Positions 57,977 through 64,000 of a stretch of DNA of 64,000 nucleotides are shown here, in pieces. Within the stretch, counting starts at the first letter, position 1. Each line of letters opens with the position of its first letter. The DNA lies in contig NZ_BMUA01000001.1 of NCBI RefSeq assembly GCF_014649955.1, forward strand, positions 868,001 through 932,000, given 5' to 3'. The notes beneath the pieces were generated by a model. That model was not told the DNA's origin and made no database searches. It saw only the letters and a program-made list of their open reading frames with translations. Both the position numbers and the translations under genes were made by a program. The stretch comes from Streptomyces violascens (GTDB lineage: Bacteria; Actinomycetota; Actinomycetes; Streptomycetales; Streptomycetaceae).

Positions 57977-58891
57977 GTGACGGCCGTGCACAGTCGCTTC
58001 GAGCCCGACCGGCAGCTGACCGCCCGCATGCTGGTCACGCTGTTTCTGCTCGGCCTGCTGTACGTGGCGTTCGTCGGGGCCCTCCTGGTCCTGCTGAAGT
58101 CGACCCTGGTGGTCGTCGTGGTGGCCGCGGCCGTCCTCGTGTCGCAGTACTGGTTCTCCGACCGGATCGCCCTCTACGCGATGCACGGCCGCGTCGTGAC
58201 CCGCGAGCAGCAGCCCCAGCTGCACGGCATCGTCGACCGGCTCTGCGCGACCGCGGACATGCCGAGGCCTCAGATCGCGGTCTCCGACACCGACCTGCCC
58301 AACGCGTTCGCCACCGGCCGCAACGCCGATCACGCGGTGCTCTGCGTCACCACCGGGCTGATGCGCCGCCTGGAACCGGACGAGCTGGAGGGCGTCCTGG
58401 CCCACGAGCTGTCGCACGTCGCGCACCGCGACGTCGCCGTGATCACCGTCGCCTCGTTCCTGGGCGTGATCGCGGGGCTCATCGTCCGCTTCGCCTTCTA
58501 CTCCCAGATGTACGGGGGCCGCGGGCGGCGCGACCAGAACACCATGGTCGTCCTGCTCGGCGTGATGGCGGTCTCGGCGGCCGTGTACTCGCTCAGCTTC
58601 CTCCTCATCCGGGCCCTTTCCCGCTACCGGGAACTGGCCGCCGACCGGGCCGGGGCGCTGCTCACCGGGCGCCCCTCGGCCCTCGCGTCGGCGCTGACCA
58701 AGCTCGACGGGGACATCGCCCGCATCCCCAGCAAGGACCTGCGCACGGCGAGCGCGTTCAACGCGTTCTACTTCATCCCGGCCTTCGGCAAGGGCGACAG
58801 CCTGGCCCGCCTCTTCAACACCCACCCGACCCTTGAGCAGCGTCTCGACGGGCTGGCGAAGATCTCCGCGGAGCTGGGCCGTCCGGCCTGA
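57977..58891 (+). CDS. htpX: M48 family zinc metalloprotease HtpX
   Basis: A 304-residue membrane protease of the HtpX type. Two N-terminal spans (LVTLFLLGLLYVAFVGALLVLL and following) precede the zinc motif HELSH (H143-H147) in LEGVLAHELSHVAHRDVAV; two further spans and the third ligand in RYRELAADRAGALLTG follow. HtpX degrades damaged membrane proteins under envelope stress. The GTG at 57977 follows GGGGAGGG. PspAB is next, 37 bases away. The 152 bases upstream suggest its own promoter, separate from the export genes. Confidence 0.92.
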   Translation: MTAVHSRFEPDRQLTARMLVTLFLLGLLYVAFVGALLVLLKSTLVVVVVAAAVLVSQYWFSDRIALYAMHGRVVTREQQPQLHGIVDRLCATADMPRPQIAVSDTDLPNAFATGRNADHAVLCVTTGLMRRLEPDELEGVLAHELSHVAHRDVAVITVASFLGVIAGLIVRFAFYSQMYGGRGRRDQNTMVVLLGVMAVSAAVYSLSFLLIRALSRYRELAADRAGALLTGRPSALASALTKLDGDIARIPSKDLRTASAFNAFYFIPAFGKGDSLARLFNTHPTLEQRLDGLAKISAELGRPA

Positions 58892-58928
58892 CCGCAGTAC
58901 CTCTCACCCCTGACCTAGGACGGAGCGC

Positions 58929-59507
58929 ATGGGCTTCCTGGACATCCTGCTCGGCCGTACCCGGCCGGCGGTCCCCGACCTGGACAGGTTGTTCGGCCTG
59001 CCGTCGGCGGCTGTCACCCTCCAGGCCGCCGCGGAATTCGAGCCGACCGGGCGGGGCTCGGTGTGCTTCACGACGGTGGAGGGATCGGCGTTCGCCGGGA
59101 TCCGGCAGGACGTGACGGACCTCCTGAACGCGGACACCGAACGGGACCCGTCCTCGGTCGAGTTCAGCCGCGACTCCTACGGCTACTCGTGGCTCCTGTC
59201 CCGCCGGAGCCCCGACGACCTGGCCTCGCTCGTCGGCGATCTGCACGCCGTGAACACCGCGCTCGAAGGATCCGGCTTCGGCCCACAACTCCTGTGCTCC
59301 CTGGTCGGGTTCACCAACGCGGAGGGCCGGACGTTCGCGCTGGTGTACCTCTACAAGCGGGGCACCTTCTACCCCTTCGCGCCGCTGCCCGGGGAGAAGC
59401 GGGACAACGCCCTCGAGCTGCGGATCAGGGCGGTCGTCGCGGACGACCTGCACATGGAGGGCGATCTGTCCCGCTGGTTCCCGGTGTGGGGCGCGCCGGG
59501 CCTGTGA
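58929..59507 (+). CDS. pspAB: PspA-associated protein PspAB
   Basis: A 192-residue actinobacterial protein of the PspAB family, associated with the phage-shock (PspA) membrane-stress response. The family start MGFLDILLGR and pattern PDLDRLFGLPSAAVTLQAAAEFEPTGRGSVCF, DSYGYSWLLSRRSPDDL and ALVYLYKRGTFYPFAP are present. It has no span or signal peptide. Together with HtpX it is a standard pair in streptomycetes, so the role is envelope maintenance. PspA itself is not in the window. Confidence 0.82.
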   Translation: MGFLDILLGRTRPAVPDLDRLFGLPSAAVTLQAAAEFEPTGRGSVCFTTVEGSAFAGIRQDVTDLLNADTERDPSSVEFSRDSYGYSWLLSRRSPDDLASLVGDLHAVNTALEGSGFGPQLLCSLVGFTNAEGRTFALVYLYKRGTFYPFAPLPGEKRDNALELRIRAVVADDLHMEGDLSRWFPVWGAPGL

Positions 59508-59609
59508 GGCGCAGATGCCCCGACACGGCTTCCGCCGACTCCTGTTGAACGCGGGGTCGACCGTTTCCGTATGGAGGGACGTCCTTGCCCTCAGCCCGAA
59601 GGGCCTTTC

Positions 59610-60164
59610 GTGAGGCACGCAACGAAGTGCGGTGCGGCCCGCTGGGCCGTGGTGCTCGCGGCCGTGAGCGCGGTCGCGAGCACCACGGCGGCGCTTCCCG
59701 CGAAGGGGCCCCGGCCGTCCGTCGCCGCGGTGGACGACTGCGCCAGGGGCGGCGTGGACGTCACGGCGAGCAACGGGGGCGACGCGCCCTTCACGTTCCA
59801 GCTGGCGGGTGTCTCGGCCGCCGTGGACCCGGGCCGGTCGCGGACCATTCTGGTTCCGGTCGCCGACCGCCAGAGCTACCGCTTCACCGTGCTCGGCCCG
59901 GGCGGATTCCGCCAGGACGTGAGCGGCGTACTGGACTGCGCGACGGCTTCCCCGTCGCCAACGCCGTCGCCGCCCCCGTCACCCACGAGCGGCGCGGACC
60001 GGGCGGTCGGCTCCCGGCCCGTCACCGCCGCGCCCCGCGAGGCCGCCGCGGACGGGCGCCGGCTCGCGATCGCCGGGGTCACCGACCTCGACTCGCTGGT
60101 CATGGGGACGGTTCTGGTGCTGCTCGGCGCGATGCTCTTCGTCGTACGGCGGCTCAGGCTGTGA
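59610..60164 (+). CDS. Secreted, C-terminally anchored hypothetical protein
   Basis: A 184-residue surface protein. A signal peptide (residues 1-32, Ala-rich core) is followed by a small beta domain with two Cys (DDCARGGVDVTASNGG, SGVLDCATA) probably bridged. A Ser/Pro/Thr-rich wall-spanning stretch (SPSPTPSPPPSPTSG) leads to a C-terminal span (LVMGTVLVLLGAMLFVV) and basic tail RRLRL. LPXTG is absent, so anchoring is by the span and not by sortase. Function unknown. GTG 59610 is favoured over an upstream ATG because the signal peptide then has normal length. Confidence 0.7.
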   Translation: MRHATKCGAARWAVVLAAVSAVASTTAALPAKGPRPSVAAVDDCARGGVDVTASNGGDAPFTFQLAGVSAAVDPGRSRTILVPVADRQSYRFTVLGPGGFRQDVSGVLDCATASPSPTPSPPPSPTSGADRAVGSRPVTAAPREAAADGRRLAIAGVTDLDSLVMGTVLVLLGAMLFVVRRLRL

Positions 60165-60197
60165 GCGGTGCTCGCCGGGCAGCGGGGCCGGTCCGGC

Positions 60198-60692
60198 TCA
60201 GAAGTCGGCCTGGGCCTTCACATCGGCGCGGCCCACCGACTCCAGGCCGTACATCGCGCAGTACAGACGGCGGATGTACTCGATGTCGGGGTCGTGGGTG
60301 TGGGCCTCGCGGGCGGGATAGAGCACCGTCAGCTCGTAACTGATCTCCCGGTTGATGGAGCCGGTCTTGTCGCGCCACTGGCCGCGGCCCTGCTGGACGG
60401 TGAGGCCGGACGGGAAGCGGGGGGTGATGACGTCGGCGACGAACTTCATGAACTGGTCGTCGGTTATGGGTGGTTCGCCGTTGTGGCGGCCTGTCCCGAA
60501 GTAGAGATGGGTCGCCAGGTACGAGCTGCCGCGGGCGGCGGTCTGCGCTTGTGCCGACGCGGTGGCGTTCGTGCCGTAGGCGACTTCGGACACCGGTCCT
60601 CCGGTGGCGAAGAGGAGAACGACCGCCACGAATGCGGCGGCCGCGGGCGTGGACACCCGGATCTGGAGCATGTTGTCCCTGTCTGTCGGCAT
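60198..60692 (-). CDS. Exported DUF3574 family protein
   Basis: A 164-residue DUF3574 protein. A signal-like segment (STPAAAAFVAVVLLFATGG) precedes the domain, recognised by LATHLYFGTGRHNG, DQFMKFVADVITPRFPSGLTVQQGRGQW and the C-terminal DPDIEYIRRLYCAMYGLESV. The family is often exported in proteobacteria and actinobacteria; its function is unknown. ATG 60671 is an alternative start with a closer AGGGA. Confidence 0.8.
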   Translation of the reverse strand: MPTDRDNMLQIRVSTPAAAAFVAVVLLFATGGPVSEVAYGTNATASAQAQTAARGSSYLATHLYFGTGRHNGEPPITDDQFMKFVADVITPRFPSGLTVQQGRGQWRDKTGSINREISYELTVLYPAREAHTHDPDIEYIRRLYCAMYGLESVGRADVKAQADF

Positions 60693-60727
60693 GAAGTGGG
60701 GTGCTTTCCCGGCGGTGCCAGGTGGTC

Positions 60728-61681
60728 CTAGCGGGAAGGACAGTCCTGGCCGTCGGAGTGCGAGGGGACGGACGCGAGGAGAAAGGCCGCCGCGTCCCGC
60801 AGGTTCACGGGCGCCGCCGGGCAGCCGCGTAAGCGGGCGGCGGTGCGGGCGAGGGTCTCGGTCGTCCGTACGGAGCCGATGCTCGCGGCGCGCGGAGCGA
60901 GGTCCGCGACGAGGTCCTCGGCGTCGCGCCAGGCCCCGGCGCCGGCGAGGGCGGCGAGGAGTTCCGCCGTGAAGAGGTGGCGGTAGGAGGGGCCGGGGGC
61001 GGCGGCGGCCTCGTGCAGCAGAGGGATGGCGCGGTCCCAGTCGTGCAGCCTGGCGAGCACCCAGCCGTGGTGGCCGGTGAGTTCGGCCTCGTCGATCCAC
61101 CAGGCCCAGGGCGGGTCCTGGCGCGATGCGCCGTCCAGGAACCGGCTCCGGGCACGCGAGATGAGCTCGTCGGCGTCCCGGCGGCCGCCCAGCATGGCGG
61201 TCGCGTGCGCCCTGCGCACCAGCACGAGCGTGCCGACCAGGGTCGGCAGTGGGCGAGGTCCGGACACGCGGGCGGCGGATGCCAGGGCGGCCCTCGGGCG
61301 TCCGGTGCGGGCGTGCAGCATGCTGTCGTTGAGCAGCACCAGACGGGCGATCGCGCGGTCGCCGCAGAGTTCGGCGAGGGCCAGGGCGCGGATGTTCATG
61401 CGGTGGGCCGTGTGGTTCAGGCCCGCGTCGAAGAGGATCCAGCCGATCACTTCGCAGAGTTCGGCGAGTGCGGCGAGCAGGTCGCTCTCCTCGTCGCGCA
61501 GGGCGGCGGGGTCGGCCGACAGCTCCGGGACGCCGTGCAGGAGCTCGCGTACGGCGGGCACCGCGGCCGTCGCGCCGTGCTCGGCGTCGAGGGCCACGAG
61601 GCGCTCAACTGCACCCAGCGCAAAGGGAGTCAGGTGCTCACGGCCGATTCCGTCGCATCGTGGTGGGCCCGCCTGTGTCAT
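60728..61681 (-). CDS. Helical-repeat (TPR-like) regulatory-type protein
   Basis: A 317-residue, almost wholly helical protein of tetratricopeptide character: repeats such as LAALAELCEVIGWILFDAG, MNIRALALAELCGDRAIARLVL, ELTGHHGWVLARLHDWDRAIPLLHEAA and LFTAELLAALAGAGAWRDAEDLVADL. It resembles the C-terminal half of actinomycete XRE regulators but has no helix-turn-helix. Its start overlaps the MAB_1171c stop (ATGA), so it is the third gene of a coupled operon and may hold its partner proteins together. Confidence 0.75.
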   Translation of the reverse strand: MTQAGPPRCDGIGREHLTPFALGAVERLVALDAEHGATAAVPAVRELLHGVPELSADPAALRDEESDLLAALAELCEVIGWILFDAGLNHTAHRMNIRALALAELCGDRAIARLVLLNDSMLHARTGRPRAALASAARVSGPRPLPTLVGTLVLVRRAHATAMLGGRRDADELISRARSRFLDGASRQDPPWAWWIDEAELTGHHGWVLARLHDWDRAIPLLHEAAAAPGPSYRHLFTAELLAALAGAGAWRDAEDLVADLAPRAASIGSVRTTETLARTAARLRGCPAAPVNLRDAAAFLLASVPSHSDGQDCPSR

Positions 61682-62892
61682 GACGGGATTCTGTCGGCCG
61701 CGCGCACCGCCCGGCCCTGCGTGAGGGCGGTGAACGAGGACGCGACCCGGGTCAGCCACTCCACCTCGTCGCGGAAGTCGTCGTACGGCGGCCGGGCCGG
61801 GATGTCGGCGGCGTCGGCCTGCTCGTCCCGTTCCTCGGCCGGGCGGTTCAGGACGGCCCGCACCTGGAGCGCCTCGCCGAGCGGCGAGGTGGGGTCCTCG
61901 GGGAGGCCGAGCGAGCGGGCGACCCGGGAGAAGTCGGCCAGCGAGAGCGAGGTGCGCAGCATCAGCTGTCCGTCGCGTATCTCGATGACGCGCCGGTAGA
62001 GGCTGTAGTGCGGATCGCGCGGCGGGATCAGGTCGCGCGCCCACGACCGGGGCGGGTCGAGCGCGATGTCCGGCGAGGCCTGGTAGAGCGCCCACCACAG
62101 CGGTCGCAGCCTCAGATACGAGCGGTAGCTGCGCAGCCAGCCCGCGGCCCGGGTGAGGTGGATGCCCCAGGACGGAATGGTCCAGCCGGTGATCTGGAGC
62201 AGGGCGCCGATGGTGCCGCACGACCACTGGATGGGGTCGAGGGCCGAGGCGTCGAAGTGCAGCCGGGTGCCGGCGATCTGAATGCTGCGGGTGACGCAGT
62301 AGACCAGGATCAGGCTCGCGCCGACGGTCACGGTGCGCATACCGACTTTGAGCCATTGCCGGTTGGCCATCTTGGTGAATCGCAGCGAGAGCCGGACCGT
62401 CTCGAATTGCCCGATGCCGCAGATGACGAGATAGAACGACATGTACAGCGCGTAACGGCCGTCTTGAATACTGAGAAGGATCGTCGACGTCGCCGTTTTC
62501 GCGCTCGCAACCGGGCTGACCGCCAGCGAGGCCACCACCAGGACACACAGCGCGGCACCGAAGAACAGCACCCGGCGCGTTGCCCGGTGCCGGGCCTCTT
62601 CGGGCGGTGACGACCAGTACACGAGGACGACCTGCTGAGCCGCGGTGAGGATGACGACGGCGACCTGGACAATCAGCGAGGTGATGTTGGGCAGGCCGAA
62701 CAGGTCGGAAATGTGCACCCGCAGCGCGTCCAGGTCGACCAGGAAACTGATCCCGGAACACAGGAAGTAGACGCACAGCGCCCACAGGGCGACATCGTGC
62801 TTTCTGCGCAGCAGATCCGGCAGCCGGTAGGCGAAGGCCGCGAGGCCGCCGAGGGAACAGACCCAGGTGAGGACCAGGTTGACGGCATTCAT
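61678..62892 (-). CDS. MAB_1171c family putative transporter
   Basis: A 404-residue membrane protein of the MAB_1171c family. Seven hydrophobic spans occupy the first 245 residues (LVLTWVCSLGGLAAFAYRL, DVALWALCVYFLCSGISFLV and others). The cytoplasmic C-terminus carries RSWARDLIPPRDPHYSLYRRVIEIRDGQLML, the family signature, resembling the same region in actinomycete regulators. Transport is assumed from annotation only. It overlaps both neighbours by four bases, so all three genes are translationally coupled. Confidence 0.83.
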   Translation of the reverse strand: MNAVNLVLTWVCSLGGLAAFAYRLPDLLRRKHDVALWALCVYFLCSGISFLVDLDALRVHISDLFGLPNITSLIVQVAVVILTAAQQVVLVYWSSPPEEARHRATRRVLFFGAALCVLVVASLAVSPVASAKTATSTILLSIQDGRYALYMSFYLVICGIGQFETVRLSLRFTKMANRQWLKVGMRTVTVGASLILVYCVTRSIQIAGTRLHFDASALDPIQWSCGTIGALLQITGWTIPSWGIHLTRAAGWLRSYRSYLRLRPLWWALYQASPDIALDPPRSWARDLIPPRDPHYSLYRRVIEIRDGQLMLRTSLSLADFSRVARSLGLPEDPTSPLGEALQVRAVLNRPAEERDEQADAADIPARPPYDDFRDEVEWLTRVASSFTALTQGRAVRAADRIPS

Positions 62893-63464
62893 GACTGATC
62901 CGGATTGCCGACGCCGTTCTCGATGCGCGCAACGATCTCCGCGGCCTCCTCCGGCACGCCCCAGGCGGGTTCCAGCCACCTCTTGGTGGCACGGGCCAGG
63001 ATCAGCGAGGCCATCGTCTCGGCCTCCTGCTCCTCGTCGTCGCTGTAGCGGGAACGCATCAACATGCTCTGGACCACCGCCGGTTCGACATCCGTGAACA
63101 ACTGACTCGTATCACTGTGGTCGAATTCCACGGAACCTCGGTGCGCGAAGGCGATATGAGACAGTTCATGGGCAATGATGTGCTCTTTGTGTGACGGGGA
63201 GGCAGCCTTCTCGTAAGCGATGATGTCGAAGTCGTCGAGTTTCAGCCACAGGCCGAAGAGATGACGTTCCGGGAAGGGCATCGGAATGAGATGGATGGGC
63301 CGCTGATTCTGTGTACTGAGATAGCGGTGCAGTTCATCGATGCCGCAGCCGTGCTCCATGCCCCAGTCCGCGAGCAGTGCCTCACAGGTTTGACGAACCT
63401 TTTTGAGACGGCGCCTGAGCCGACGGTCCTCCGGCGACGGTAACGCAGAGCCAGACACCTTCAT
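62889..63464 (-). CDS. ImmA/IrrE family metallo-endopeptidase
   Basis: A 191-residue cytosolic zinc protease. The HExxH motif is IIAHELSHIAFAH (H99, E100, H103), with a likely third ligand in EEQEAETMASLIL. The N-terminal helix-rich basic stretch (RRLRRRLKKVRQTCEALLADWG) is typical. In Bacillus ImmA and Deinococcus IrrE this fold cleaves a partner repressor; no XRE repressor gene is visible beside this one. It is the first gene of a coupled operon with MAB_1171c and a helical-repeat protein. Confidence 0.87.
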   Translation of the reverse strand: MKVSGSALPSPEDRRLRRRLKKVRQTCEALLADWGMEHGCGIDELHRYLSTQNQRPIHLIPMPFPERHLFGLWLKLDDFDIIAYEKAASPSHKEHIIAHELSHIAFAHRGSVEFDHSDTSQLFTDVEPAVVQSMLMRSRYSDDEEQEAETMASLILARATKRWLEPAWGVPEEAAEIVARIENGVGNPDQS

Positions 63465-63622
63465 CCTTTAGCCTTCCACGCCTTCCACGCTGGAGAAGCA
63501 GGCCGTAGCAATGCCGATTTCAGCGGTGCCGGGGATTCAGGCCGCCAAATCCCTTGCCGGACACCGCGGCCATGATGCCACACCCTTCAACTCTCCTCCT
63601 GTTGAAGTGTCTTTCGCCGGAC

Positions 63623-64000
63623 TCAGCCGAGAAAACTCAGCCGCACCTGCCGGTTCGGATTGTCCTTGTTCGTGTCCACCAGGCACACCGACTGCCAGGT
63701 GCCGAGCGCGAGCCGCCCGCCGATGACCGGCAGCGTGGCGTGCGGCGGCACGAGCGCGGGCAGGACGTGGTCGCGGCCGTGGCCGGGGCTGCCGTGCCGG
63801 TGCTGCCAGCGGTCGTCGGCGGGGAGCAGCGTGTGCAGCGCGGCGAGCAGGTCGTCGTCACTGCCCGCGCCGGTCTCCAGGACGGCGACTCCGGCCGTGG
63901 CGTGCGGGACGAAGACATTGAGCAGGCCGTCGCGGCCGGCCGCGCTCTGCGTCAGGAACTCCTCGCAGTCCTGGGTCAGATCGGTGACGGTCTCGTGGGA
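63623..64000 (-). CDS. YjbQ family protein, 5' end outside window
   Basis: The C-terminal 125 residues of a YjbQ/UPF0047 protein, which has thiamine-phosphate synthase side activity in some bacteria. GLLNVFVPHATAGVAVLETG, HGSPGHGRDHVLPALVPPHATLPVIGGRLALGTWQSVCLVDTNKD and RQVRLSFLG match the family. The gene enters from the right edge, so its start is not seen. Confidence 0.87.
   Translation of the reverse strand, partial: SHETVTDLTQDCEEFLTQSAAGRDGLLNVFVPHATAGVAVLETGAGSDDDLLAALHTLLPADDRWQHRHGSPGHGRDHVLPALVPPHATLPVIGGRLALGTWQSVCLVDTNKDNPNRQVRLSFLG

Noticed and set aside
1..64000. Search for tRNA genes, CRISPR arrays, insertion sequences and integrase sites
   Set aside because: No cloverleaf-like segment, regularly spaced repeats, transposase motifs or flanking inverted repeats were seen.

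Overview
The window is a high-GC chromosomal segment whose codon use, gene content and regulators are those of a Streptomyces or close relative. Supporting signs are GTG starts, the 4-base ATGA/GTGA overlaps, a DasR-type operator at a chitinase, NHLM-type peptide exporters, an actinobacterial PspAB protein and many families largely confined to actinomycetes (DUF6421, DUF6986, DUF5134, MAB_1171c). I recognise 64 protein-coding genes, cut at both edges (a sugar-binding lipoprotein at the left, a YjbQ-type gene at the right), plus one leader peptide and two gene remnants. I see no tRNA, rRNA, CRISPR array, insertion sequence or phage block.

Left third (1-22 kb). Degradative and household genes come first: a secreted TNT-domain NAD-hydrolase-like toxin, a geranylgeranyl-reductase-type flavoprotein, an M20 dipeptidase, an MBL hydrolase and a kinase-NUDIX fusion. 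An RNA-repair cassette follows: T4-type PNKP, an Rnl1-type RNA ligase and an unknown 90-residue protein upstream. Next is a sugar-uptake module (binding protein, two permeases, ROK kinase, LacI regulator) tied together by a LacI-type palindrome. A Ser/Thr kinase, a DUF6986 protein under an IclR-like palindrome, etfBA and a flavin reductase behind a Cys-ending leader peptide close this part.

Middle (22-50 kb). Mostly lipid, small-molecule and hydrolase genes (PlsC, B3/4 with transglutaminase, threonine aldolase/SDR/DUF6421 operon, GDPD, GNAT, VOC, M56, PAP2, HAD, Old Yellow Enzyme, aldolase class II, UDG, FUSC). Several regulator genes (TetR twice, ArsR-like, Lrp) sit next to clear palindromic operators. 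A GH18 chitinase and a lactonase gene each carry a DasR-like (dre) site. One HAD gene and one small gene look broken.

Right part (50-64 kb). The most notable locus is a peptide-export system: a 75-residue precursor with a double-glycine leader and a Cys-free, uncharged-rich core built on six glycines at four-residue spacing (glycine zipper). It is followed by an HlyD-type adaptor, a C39-peptidase ABC transporter and a second NHLM-type ABC transporter, with no recognisable modification enzyme. HtpX and PspAB envelope-stress genes follow directly. The window ends with a coupled ImmA/IrrE protease - MAB_1171c membrane protein - helical-repeat protein operon and the partial YjbQ gene.
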